Assembly: GCA_002405485.1 (NCBI GenBank)
Contig: DHLW01000084.1
Coordinates: 440-12,318, forward strand
Direction: 5' to 3'
Length of the DNA stretch: 11,879 bases
DNA from: Phycisphaerales bacterium UBA4658
GTDB lineage: Bacteria > Planctomycetota > Phycisphaerae > Phycisphaerales > UBA1924
Shown here: piece after piece, positions 1 to 7,516 of the stretch
How the letters are laid out: each line of letters begins with the position of its first letter
Position numbering within the stretch: the stretch's first letter is position 1
The notes under the pieces: model-generated
What the model saw: only the letters and a program-made list of their open reading frames with translations
Told to the model about the DNA's origin: nothing
Database searches by the model: none
Position numbers and translations under genes: made by a program

Positions 1-3000
1 GCAGCCGGCGAACCACAGGTTGAGGAAGATGAAGATGTCGTCGATGTTGACGACGCCGGAGTTGTCGATGTCGGCGCCGCAGGACCCGAGCGATGCGGCT
101 GCGGAGGTGACGCTGCCGCAGGCGCTCGTGATGACGCAGGTGTAGTTGCCGCGGTCGGCTTCGGACATGGTGCGGATGGTGAGAACCGGGGTGTTCGTGC
201 CGCTGATGATGGTGCCGGGCGCAGTTGGGCAGCCGGAGGGGAGGCAGGTTGTGCCGCCGATCCACCGGGCTGAGGTGGTGGTGACTCCATTGGCAGTGCC
301 CGTGCACGAGCTTGCGGGGCCGACGATGCAGGCTTGCCCGACGGTGGCTCCGGTCGCGATGTTCTTCTCGGTGCGGCAGCAGGCGCCGAGACTGTCAAGA
401 ACGTTGACACCGTTGCGTTGCCACTGGAAGGTGAGTCTGCTGGGACCATTGGCCCTGACCATGAAGGTCCGACTGGATCCGGCGGTGAACTCGGCGGACA
501 TCGGCTGGCCGGTGATCGTGGGCAGACACGAGTCAACAACGATGCGCACTGTTCTCGGTTCGCTGATGGACCACGAGGACGGAGTCGTCGGAACGGGATC
601 TCCGGGCGTCAGTCCGTTGATGAGCGCGCGTGCCACGTAGGTGAATGTGGCGGTGCCGGTGAAGCCCGCGCTCGGCGGCGTGTATGTGAACGATCCATCG
701 GTCGCCATGGTCACCGTGCCTGTGCCGGGGTTTGGCTGGGTCCATGACAGGACCTGAGTTACGCCGATCTTGTCGATCGGAGCCGGGCCGGGCGGATCGT
801 TCGCCAAGACGCCCGCGGAGGCAGGAATCGCGAGCGTGGCGCCGGTCGACACCAGATACTGATCCTCCGCGGCGACGGTGCGGAATGTCCGCAGAAGGTG
901 ATCCATGCTGGCCAGCGTCCACTCCATGAATGGGTAGGACTCAAAGTACGGCGTCTGCTCCGTGCCGCGGGCGACAAGTGCCTGGATCGCCGACTTTACC
1001 AGAGGCCAACAGGTCATCGGGGGCAGGCCGGTGAAGTTCAGGGGCTCGGTGCGCGGCAGTTGGGAGTCGCTTGTGCCGCGCCACTGCTGCACAGCAGAGA
1101 TCCAGGCCTGGCGATCAAGACGAAGCTCTCCATTGCGGACGGCGGATCTGAGGGTGTCAATGGATTCCACGGAGAGAGGCGCCCCAAGGGTGAGGTACGC
1201 GCTCAGGAATCGCGTCGTGGTTTCCAAGTCCTGGACCGCCGAGACCACGCCGCTCAGGGCATTGGTCAGGTTTGCGTCGTTGACGGCGGGAACAGTTCCA
1301 CCCAGAGCCTGGGTGAGGAGGTTGAGATAGTCCTGCTGCAACTTCTTGAGCGCGGCGTTCACCTCGGCACGGACAGCGTCGTCGCGACCGGGCAGGGTGA
1401 CCAGCGGCGTGCGCGTCCAGACCTTCTGGCCAGGCGGTATGGGTGCGGTGGAGTTCGGGTCAACCCACGTCAGTTCGGGTGACTCACTCAGGTCGAACAT
1501 CTCCGCGATCGCGTTCGGCCGGCCACCGACAAGGGGGCACTGAATGAAGTGATCCGTGAGATAGTCAGAGAACACGAAGAACGGATCGTCGTTGGCGCTC
1601 GCGCCAGGGTCTCGACAGTTGTTGAACGTGTGGACCCAGAAGGTGTAGTCCACCTGCATGATCTTCTCGTTTGGACGTTCGGCAACGCACATCACGTTGG
1701 CATCGCTCGGGCGGGACGCACCGGCCCTGGCAATCGGAAAGGGGGTGCTCAGTGAGCGAAAGAGCGAGATCGAGCCGCCGGCACCGGCAAGGATGCGATT
1801 CGGCGGGTCGCCACCAGGCTGTGGGAACTCCATCGGCCAAGTCGTAGCGCCAGCCGGGAAGCGCTCCATGGCGAACGCGTAGTTCTCGAGGCTGCGGAAG
1901 GGCACGAGCGCGCTGTAGCCCGCCGCCGCGTTCGTGTTGATGTAGTGTGCCGCGTAGTACGCTCTTGGGAGGAAGTTCGGCATGTACTCAAAGATCGCTC
2001 CGCGGAAGGGCGCGTCCTGGCTTGTCTGCGGCCCGGTCCACCACGATATCGGCCCACTGCCTGCAAAGTTCCTGTTGAAGTTCTGATTCTGATTCGTGGT
2101 TGACGGCATGCCCACCATGAACATCCGTCCGCGAGTTCCCGGCGGAGGAAATGCCGTTTGGTTGCTCCATGCCGAGACGATCTGATACGGGTCATTGGCG
2201 TTGTTCAACTGCGGCAACGCCTGAGCGACCGTCTGGTCTGTCCCGCCCCACAGGTTGAGCGCGGGCACGCCCGCCGAGGTCTTGAACGCCGCCTCCGCTG
2301 CCTGGATTCGACTGAGAAGTGTCGTGCGCCGGGTCTCATAGTCCGAGATGAGCCGGTTCATCAGCGAAGGGGCCATGGCCTTGGCCATCACGGCCTGTGC
2401 GGCGAGGCCCGGCGTGCGAACGGGCTGCACCGCGGCGGGTGCGTAGAGGGCGGCGTACCACGGATTCTCTCGCATCAACTGGGCGTAGGCGTCAGCACTG
2501 AAGGACCACGCCGTGGGATTCGGGACGGAAGTGCTGCCGAGATTCACCAGTCCAGAGACACTCCGGAGCCCGTTGAGTCGGAAGCCCAGCGCGTTGCCGC
2601 CCGGCACGAACACGGTCTTGCTGGAATCGGCGAACGTGTAGGCAATCGGTTCGGTCGAGCTCTGCAACGGTTGACCGGCAAAGTCCGCGGCGAACGAGTA
2701 GAAGGTGTTCTGGAAGAACTGGAAGCCGCTGCTCGAGGTTCCGTAGTCGAGATCTCTTGGCGACAGGGGGAACTTCTTGCGATAGCTGAGCGCCGCGTTC
2801 ATCGCCGCAATGTTGTCCTGATTGAACCCCGCGGTCAGGGTGGCATAGAGATTCTGTTCGAACCGGCTCATGTCCGAGGAGATCGCGGCGATGTTCTGCT
2901 TGATGCTGTCGATGAGCAGCGTCTGATTGGCAAGGGTGGCGTTGATGCCATCAAAGCCAGAAAGCACTCCGTTGTAGGTCGCGATGAGAAGGGCATCGAC

Positions 3001-5208
3001 ACGATTGAACCGATCGTTCATCTGGACCTGGAAGGCGTTGATCTGCGAACGAACGTTGGCGATCTCGTTCATGATCTGCTGCTCGGGCGACGGCACTTGA
3101 GGCCCGAGGTCGCCGAACAGCGGAAGCAGCGTGGAGATGCCTGAGACAATCGAGGCAAGTCCGTCGCCGGTGTTTGCGCCCTTGCTGGCAACGATCGAGG
3201 CCACGTCTCCTGCGATCTGCGAGGCGCCGGATATCGCAGTGAGAGCGGTCGACAGCGATGAGTCGGCAACCTGTATCTGGACGGCGGCGTACTGCTTGAG
3301 TTGGACATTGATCTGCTGCTGATCCACGGCGGTCCGGAGCATGGCTTCCGTGGCCATGGACATGATGGACCGGGATCGCGCGATCGCCAACTGGTCGGCC
3401 TGGTAGGAAGCAACGGCGGCGTCGAGCGCAGACTGTGTGGCCTGCGCGCTGGAGGCGACGGTGGGAAACTGCTGGAGCGTCTGTCCGAGCTGGCCGGGCT
3501 GTATGACCTCGCCCATGCTGTTCACGACTCCAACTTTCTGATTGATGAACTGCCGGACGGATGCGATCTCATTGAACACCACGAAGCGGAGAGTCGGGAA
3601 TCCGAGTGCCGCTTCAGTCTGATACTCGGCTGCGGTCTGCGGGAGGAGCGCGAGGGCAGCGACGACATTGGGATACTCGGCAGCGAGCGTCGCACCGCTC
3701 GGGTTGACGTCGATGCCCACACCCGGTGTGAGCAAGTAGGACGTGGCGGCGGGAACAAGGCCCGGAGGCACTCCGCCGTTCGCATCCTTGCCAAGGAAGA
3801 GATCCTTGAGCACGGTGGTGACCTCTCCGCTGCTGGAGAGCGAGCGGACCGTCGAGATCTCGAACCTGGCCATCTGCTGAGTGCGGGGCAGATACGGGAT
3901 CTTGGGGTGGGTCCCCGTCGGGTCGACACCCAGGTCATAGAGCACATCGGCCCCGATTTCGAGGTCGATTCCTGGCAGACCGCCAGCGATGTCGGCGTTC
4001 GGGAATCGCACCGCGGTCGGCAGGCGGAAGCCGATGAGCAGATCCGGATCACCGGGGAACTGCGAGCCCAGCAAGCCGTGGTACGCGGAGGCAAACTGAG
4101 TCAGCTGCGCCTGGCTGATGTTTGGATTGCGAGCTGCGATGCGCCGAAGCCCGGCAAGCACCGCCAGCACGCGCGGCTTCGGGTCCAGCGCGTACTTTGT
4201 CCGGACAATCTCGGTCTTTCGAAGCGCGTCCTTGAAGTCCTGATACGCGGTCACCTCCGCACAGTCCTGTACCGCGCACGCCGAGTAATCGCCCATGTAC
4301 ACGCCGGTGCACGTGCCGATGACCACCACCGCGCAGGAGCCGTCGGAGTTGCAGCATGCGCCGACGCACGGCGTGGGGCTACAGGTTGAGTTGTTGCCGC
4401 GATAGGACGGGCCGGTGCAGTCGGCGGCCCACACGATGGCGCAGGATCCGCCGGTGCAGCAAGCGCCGCTCGGGGGGCATGTGTTTGGCGAGCAGGTGCT
4501 GTAATCGCCGAGGTAGGTACCGGCGCAGGCGGTTCCGTTTGGGATGAGGGTGCAAGACCCGGGGGTGCAGCAGGCGCCGGTGCAGGGCTGAGTGGCGCAG
4601 GTGGTGCCATTGCCTCTGTAGGCTCCGGGGGGGCAGGTGGTGCTGAATGACAGTGTGCACGCCGAGACCAGGCAGCACGCACCAGTGGGCGGGAGATTGG
4701 TGAGCGAGCAAGCGCCGGGCGAGCAGGTTGAACCGCCGCCCAGATAGACGAAGCCGGGGAGGCAGGAAGCGGAGCCAGTGATGACCGTGCAGGCTCCGGT
4801 CGGGTCGCAGCAGGCGCCGGAGGCGCAGTTGCCTGTGGGGCACGCGCCGCCGACAGTCAGGCCGCTCACGAGCGTGATCGAGCCGCCGGCCAGGGTGCTG
4901 GTGCCCGGCGTGCCGCCGCCGACGGGGGTGATGATGATGCCCGAGACGGTGAGGCCACCGCCGGCCGAGGCCCCGCCGCCGAAGCCGATTTCTCGGCCGA
5001 CGATGGAAGACGTACACTGAGCCGGTGAGCAGGTGGTGCCGGAGCCGACGAAGGCCCAGGCGCACGCGGCCTGGGATGGGGTGACGATGCACCCGCCGCT
5101 GGGGAGGCAGCACGCGCCGGACTGGGCACGCGCGACCGTGGCTCCCACGCAGGCGGCGAGCACCGCCACCAGGGCAACAAGCAGTTTCCGAGCACACTGG
5201 CAGATCAT
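1..5208 (-). CDS. Giant secreted multidomain protein (GACC Cys-rich modules, helical core, cadherin-like, Ig-like, dockerin-like); 3' end beyond window
   Basis: One frame stays open for 1736 codons from ATG 5208 to base 1 with no stop, so the true C terminus lies outside the window. Seen in the sequence: a signal peptide (residues 1-28, cleavage likely after ARA, before QS); six six-cysteine modules beginning GACC (31-316); hydrophobic helical stretches (about 650-700) followed by a probable coiled coil (713-795); a globular/helical part to about 1440; a cadherin-like domain (about 1446-1560); an Ig-like domain (1563-1707) holding a seventh GACC module; and DIDNSG plus IDDIFIFLNLWFAG (1713-1735), the EF-hand/dockerin-like ending common in Phycisphaerae exported proteins. 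It is probably exported and extracellular or surface-bound. It lies 47 nt downstream of the S74 gene and is likely co-transcribed with it. I know no named family for the whole protein and its function is unknown. The reading frame is very secure. Confidence 0.93.
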   Translation of the reverse strand, partial: MICQCARKLLVALVAVLAACVGATVARAQSGACCLPSGGCIVTPSQAACAWAFVGSGTTCSPAQCTSSIVGREIGFGGGASAGGGLTVSGIIITPVGGGTPGTSTLAGGSITLVSGLTVGGACPTGNCASGACCDPTGACTVITGSASCLPGFVYLGGGSTCSPGACSLTNLPPTGACCLVSACTLSFSTTCPPGAYRGNGTTCATQPCTGACCTPGSCTLIPNGTACAGTYLGDYSTCSPNTCPPSGACCTGGSCAIVWAADCTGPSYRGNNSTCSPTPCVGACCNSDGSCAVVVIGTCTGVYMGDYSACAVQDCAEVTAYQDFKDALRKTEIVRTKYALDPKPRVLAVLAGLRRIAARNPNISQAQLTQFASAYHGLLGSQFPGDPDLLIGFRLPTAVRFPNADIAGGLPGIDLEIGADVLYDLGVDPTGTHPKIPYLPRTQQMARFEISTVRSLSSSGEVTTVLKDLFLGKDANGGVPPGLVPAATSYLLTPGVGIDVNPSGATLAAEYPNVVAALALLPQTAAEYQTEAALGFPTLRFVVFNEIASVRQFINQKVGVVNSMGEVIQPGQLGQTLQQFPTVASSAQATQSALDAAVASYQADQLAIARSRSIMSMATEAMLRTAVDQQQINVQLKQYAAVQIQVADSSLSTALTAISGASQIAGDVASIVASKGANTGDGLASIVSGISTLLPLFGDLGPQVPSPEQQIMNEIANVRSQINAFQVQMNDRFNRVDALLIATYNGVLSGFDGINATLANQTLLIDSIKQNIAAISSDMSRFEQNLYATLTAGFNQDNIAAMNAALSYRKKFPLSPRDLDYGTSSSGFQFFQNTFYSFAADFAGQPLQSSTEPIAYTFADSSKTVFVPGGNALGFRLNGLRSVSGLVNLGSTSVPNPTAWSFSADAYAQLMRENPWYAALYAPAAVQPVRTPGLAAQAVMAKAMAPSLMNRLISDYETRRTTLLSRIQAAEAAFKTSAGVPALNLWGGTDQTVAQALPQLNNANDPYQIVSAWSNQTAFPPPGTRGRMFMVGMPSTTNQNQNFNRNFAGSGPISWWTGPQTSQDAPFRGAIFEYMPNFLPRAYYAAHYINTNAAAGYSALVPFRSLENYAFAMERFPAGATTWPMEFPQPGGDPPNRILAGAGGSISLFRSLSTPFPIARAGASRPSDANVMCVAERPNEKIMQVDYTFWVHTFNNCRDPGASANDDPFFVFSDYLTDHFIQCPLVGGRPNAIAEMFDLSESPELTWVDPNSTAPIPPGQKVWTRTPLVTLPGRDDAVRAEVNAALKKLQQDYLNLLTQALGGTVPAVNDANLTNALSGVVSAVQDLETTTRFLSAYLTLGAPLSVESIDTLRSAVRNGELRLDRQAWISAVQQWRGTSDSQLPRTEPLNFTGLPPMTCWPLVKSAIQALVARGTEQTPYFESYPFMEWTLASMDHLLRTFRTVAAEDQYLVSTGATLAIPASAGVLANDPPGPAPIDKIGVTQVLSWTQPNPGTGTVTMATDGSFTYTPPSAGFTGTATFTYVARALINGLTPGDPVPTTPSSWSISEPRTVRIVVDSCLPTITGQPMSAEFTAGSSRTFMVRANGPSRLTFQWQRNGVNVLDSLGACCRTEKNIATGATVGQACIVGPASSCTGTANGVTTTSARWIGGTTCLPSGCPTAPGTIISGTNTPVLTIRTMSEADRGNYTCVITSACGSVTSAAASLGSCGADIDNSGVVNIDDIFIFLNLWFAGC
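88..522 (-). other. Ig-like domain with a nested GACC module (nested part 229-387)
   Basis: Residues 1563-1707 read as a bacterial Ig-like (I-set type) domain. It begins PTITGQP, has the core Trp in FQWQRNGVNV, and ends with the typical E-F strand signature VLTIRTMSEADRGNYTC followed by ITSACGSVTS. Such domains are normally about 85-90 residues, while this one is about 145. The excess is a complete GACC module with six cysteines (Cys 1610, 1611, 1627, 1635, 1655, 1660), ending WIGGTTCLPSGC like the N-terminal modules. The insert sits between the Trp-containing strand and the E-F strands. Confidence 0.8.
529..873 (-). other. Cadherin-like / bacterial Ig-like repeat domain
   Basis: Residues about 1446-1560 contain the hallmarks of the Big_9/cadherin-like modules of secreted bacterial proteins: an opening EDQYLVSTGATLAIP, the VLANDPPG turn, and the closing strand pair DGSFTYTPPSAGFTGTATFTY. 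These domains usually act as adhesive or spacer beta-sandwiches in cell-surface proteins, often with calcium. Only one copy is visible here, directly before the Ig-like domain. Confidence 0.75.
4261..5118 (-). repeat. Six tandem GACC six-cysteine modules in the giant protein
   Basis: Protein modules start at residues 31, 131, 176, 211, 248 and 283. Each has the pattern G-A-C-C, then Cys after 4-5 residues, then three more Cys at fairly regular spacing, usually with a 'Y-x-G-x-x-x-T-C' stretch before the fifth Cys. Six cysteines per module suggest three disulfides, which fits an exported protein. Modules 3-6 are packed end to end at about 35-37 residues. Modules 1 and 2 are separated by a Gly-rich insert (residues 66-130) that holds one extra Cys pair. 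Such modules recur in large secreted planctomycete proteins; their function is not known to me. Confidence 0.85.
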
Positions 5209-5214
5209 CACAGG

Positions 5215-5219
5215 CCTCC
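5215..5219 (-). promoter_or_regulatory. Shine-Dalgarno GGAGG for the giant protein
   Basis: On the minus strand GGAGG lies 6 nt before ATG 5208. It fixes the start of a frame that has no in-window stop. The start is further supported by the signal peptide that follows at once. Confidence 0.8.
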
Positions 5220-5255
5220 GCTCGAGATCACGTTCACACGTTCATGCACCGCCGC

Positions 5256-6905
5256 TCACCGCGTCCGCACAGCGCCCGGCATGTGGCTCGCCGGGCCTGC
5301 CAAGGCCTGCTTTGCCGTAGATCCCTGGCCTTGAATCAAGAGTTCTTCGAGGCGAGCCAGCCGCTCCTGAAGTTCTTGATTCTGCTTCGCGAGGTCGGCG
5401 ATCTGTGCGTCCTTCTCGGCGCGCAGGTCTCGCAACGCCTCGACCATGAGCGCGGTGGTCGACCGCTCGATGACGAGCTTCATGCCTCCGGCTCCCGTCG
5501 AGATCCATTCCGGGAAGACCTCTTCGACTTCCTGAGCGATCAGCCCGATCTGCGTGCCCGGGAGCGCACGCCCGGCCTCGATGAACTCCGGCTTGTACTC
5601 GAACGTGTGTCCCTTGAGCTTGAGCAGGCGCTCCAGCGTTCCGGTGAGCGGCTGGATGTTCGTCTTCGTTCGCGCATCGCTGATGTTGGCCCACTGCCCG
5701 CCGCCCGGCTTGCTTGCGTTGCCGCCGACAGTGAGGAGTTGATCCGGCGAAGTGGTGCCGATGCACACCACGCCACCCTGGGGCTGAAGCATGAGGTGCC
5801 GACGCACTGTCGGGTTGTTGATGAACCGAGTCTGCATCCATGCGTACTCGCTGTTGGGTGGACCACCGACGCCCATCACCATCCCCAGCGGCCCGGCCGG
5901 CTCCTGCACTGTGAAAATGCCGTTGCTGTTCGCGTCGCCGGTGGGTCCAAGCACATGGAGCTTGCTCAGCGGATCGCTCCGGCCGATGCCGACGTTCCCG
6001 TTGTCCTTGACGACCATCGCCCAGCCCAGACCGTTCGCAAAGACCCCCGTGTGCCGTTCGGTGGGGCCCCCGCGGCCCACGAAGACTCGCGACGTCGCGA
6101 CCGAGTCGGAGTCGGACATCTCGAAGCCGCCGCTGAGCCCCCCGCTCTGAGATCGCAGCAAAATGCGTCCACCCACGTCAACAAGGAACGGGAAGATCGG
6201 TTCGGTCCCGATGCCCACACGTCCGTCGGTGTCGATTGTCATCCGTGTGATCTGCTGCCCGTTCTGCACGACGTTGCGCTGGTCATCAACGAAGTTCAGC
6301 GAGCCCACGTTCGGCCCGGTCCCGCTCACGGAGATGTTGAACCGCTTCCACTCCTTGGCAGGTGCGAAACTGCCGTTGGTGAAGTACCGCGCCAACGACA
6401 GCGACGGGTCCGGCGCGTTTCGCTCCACCGCGACCACGGCGCCGTTCCCCTGCACGTGCAACGGACGGTTCGGCGTCGGTGTTCCGATGCCGACATTCCC
6501 CGTTGCGTCCACCGCTAGCCCCCGCGTCGCCAGGCTGTACGGCGCCGCCGTGATCTGCTGGCGAGCCGTCATCGCCACCCACGCGCCGGTCGTCGCCGGG
6601 TTTCGCACGCTGATCTGCAACCAGAGCGGCTGCCCGCTGGTGTACGGGTTCACGCCAAAGTCCACGGGCGTGGAGAACAGCCCGTTGCTCACGCTGACAT
6701 TGTTCACCGTGACGACGCTGCTCTGGCTGGCGCCGCCGGTGGCGGCGTTGAAGAGCTGGAACTGCAGGTCGACTGTCCCGCTCACGGCGGTTCCATTGCT
6801 GCCGAGCTGGCCCTGATAGGTGAAGGCGGAGCCCTGACCGAGAGCAACGGCCGAACCCGCAGCCAACACACACGCCACCACAGTCGTCACAAGTGCACGA
6901 TTCAT
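5256..6905 (-). CDS. Secreted fibre-like protein with C-terminal peptidase S74 intramolecular chaperone domain
   Basis: This is a 549-residue protein counted from ATG 6905. That start is preferred over the in-frame upstream one at 7001 because AAGGA stands 8 nt before it and a signal peptide (MNRALVTT..., cleavage near residue 25) follows. The mature protein opens with a beta-rich N-terminal domain (AFTYQGQLGSNGTAVSG). Four spaced repeats of the type G-x-V-x-I-G-T ... L-x-V follow near residues 135, 228, 303 and 380, as in trimeric beta-helical fibres. The C-terminal S74 domain begins at SDARTKTNI, with Ser409 and Lys414 in the five-residue spacing of the endosialidase-type self-cleaving dyad. 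GLIAQEVEEVFPEW and a terminal coiled coil (about 487-520) complete it. In known S74 proteins this domain drives trimerisation and then cuts itself off before the Ser. The partner or host surface is unknown. The giant-protein gene follows after 47 nt. Confidence 0.93.
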   Translation of the reverse strand: MNRALVTTVVACVLAAGSAVALGQGSAFTYQGQLGSNGTAVSGTVDLQFQLFNAATGGASQSSVVTVNNVSVSNGLFSTPVDFGVNPYTSGQPLWLQISVRNPATTGAWVAMTARQQITAAPYSLATRGLAVDATGNVGIGTPTPNRPLHVQGNGAVVAVERNAPDPSLSLARYFTNGSFAPAKEWKRFNISVSGTGPNVGSLNFVDDQRNVVQNGQQITRMTIDTDGRVGIGTEPIFPFLVDVGGRILLRSQSGGLSGGFEMSDSDSVATSRVFVGRGGPTERHTGVFANGLGWAMVVKDNGNVGIGRSDPLSKLHVLGPTGDANSNGIFTVQEPAGPLGMVMGVGGPPNSEYAWMQTRFINNPTVRRHLMLQPQGGVVCIGTTSPDQLLTVGGNASKPGGGQWANISDARTKTNIQPLTGTLERLLKLKGHTFEYKPEFIEAGRALPGTQIGLIAQEVEEVFPEWISTGAGGMKLVIERSTTALMVEALRDLRAEKDAQIADLAKQNQELQERLARLEELLIQGQGSTAKQALAGPASHMPGAVRTR

Positions 6906-6913
6906 GATGTAAG

Positions 6914-6918
6914 TCCTT
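6914..6918 (-). promoter_or_regulatory. Shine-Dalgarno AAGGA for the S74 protein; decides the start
   Basis: On the minus strand AAGGA is 8 nt before ATG 6905. The longer in-frame start at 7001 would place a Cys-rich, non-hydrophobic 32-residue extension ahead of a clear signal peptide, so the shorter start is preferred. No convincing -35/-10 promoter could be picked out between here and 7100. Confidence 0.65.
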
Positions 6919-7398
6919 GCTCCGCAACACTTTCCCGAACCAGACGATGCCCCATCACGTGTGGTGCACCAACACCCCTGACCAAGGGAGAACCCCTCCA
7001 CACAACCACGTAAACGGAAGCGATGGCGCGCAGCAGATCTGAAAAGAAGTTCTGGGTCGTGCAGATTGACGGGCTGAGCGGCAGGAGCTGGCGACGATGG
7101 ACCATACCGAAATCGCCGGGGTCATCGATACCGGGGCGACGCCGACAAACTGTCCATATCTTGGCAATGAACTTGACCCGCGGCGTGCCGATCATCGACT
7201 ATCGCGATCTGCACGCGCTGGGCAGCCGTGAGCGGCTGGACCTGATCGTTCGGGTCTGGGACGCACGAACACACGCCCACTCTCGCGGCGTGATCGCCTG
7301 CTCAACGCCGAGCGGCAACCCCACGCCCCGGTCGCCCAGAAGACGCGGGCCGACGGCCGCGCTTGGCGGGTCATGCACGCGACATACGCCGCAACGCT

Positions 7399-7437
7399 GC
7401 TCTTGGCTACCAAGAGCTGGGCGCCAACCGGGGCGCC
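7399..7437. repeat. Two adjacent perfect hairpins
   Basis: GCTCTTGG / CCAAGAGC forms a perfect 8-bp stem with a CTA loop at 7399-7417. Two bases later GGCGCC / GGCGCC forms a 6-bp stem around AACCGG at 7420-7437. They lie about 80-120 nt downstream of the minus-strand porin stop. They could act as a terminator or processing structure, but no T-run follows on either strand, so intrinsic termination is uncertain. The pair could also be a remnant of a mobile-element end. Confidence 0.4.
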
Positions 7438-7495
7438 GCCGGCTGCCGTCTCGATTGAGCACAGGTGCGGATCGCGGCGTGGCTCGTGCCGTTGA

Positions 7496-7510
7496 CGTCG
7501 ATGATCGACG
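7496..7510. repeat. Near-palindrome just after the porin stop
   Basis: CGTCGAT and ATCGACG flank a single G in a 15-base inverted repeat, starting 6 bases past the minus-strand porin stop codon. It could fold as GTCG/CGAC around a short loop or bind a dimeric protein. No T-run follows, and it may be chance in GC-rich DNA. Confidence 0.25.
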
Positions 7511-7516
7511 GATCGC

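Larger units (their letters stand above)
6906..7516. other. About 610-base spacer without a convincing gene
   Basis: This stretch lies between the start of the S74 gene and the 3' end of the porin remnant, both on the minus strand. It should therefore hold the S74 promoter and the porin's downstream region. Open frames exist on both strands, but none gives a recognisable protein. One short plus-strand frame (7097-7231, 44 residues) has AGGAG 9 nt before its ATG, but its sequence resembles no family I know. The stretch may contain decayed coding DNA. The clear structure is the hairpin pair at 7399-7437. Confidence 0.5.

Noticed and set aside
2158..4389. Long plus-strand open frames (2158-3144 and 3301-4389).
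   Set aside because: They lie antisense to the continuous minus-strand giant gene. Their translations are Arg/Gly/His-rich with no recognisable motifs, as expected for shadow frames in GC-rich DNA.
5244..6518. A 424-codon plus-strand open frame.
   Set aside because: It is antisense to the S74 gene, whose protein has clear domains. The plus-strand translation shows no family features.
6906..7001. A longer S74 protein starting at 7001.
   Set aside because: The 32 extra residues are Cys/Gly-rich and would bury the signal peptide. A good Shine-Dalgarno sits before ATG 6905 instead.
7097..7231. A 44-residue small gene on the plus strand with AGGAG 9 nt before ATG.
   Set aside because: The sequence (MDHTEIAGVIDTGATPTN...) matches nothing I know, and the second half turns Arg/Ser-rich. 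The Shine-Dalgarno alone is weak support in GC-rich DNA.
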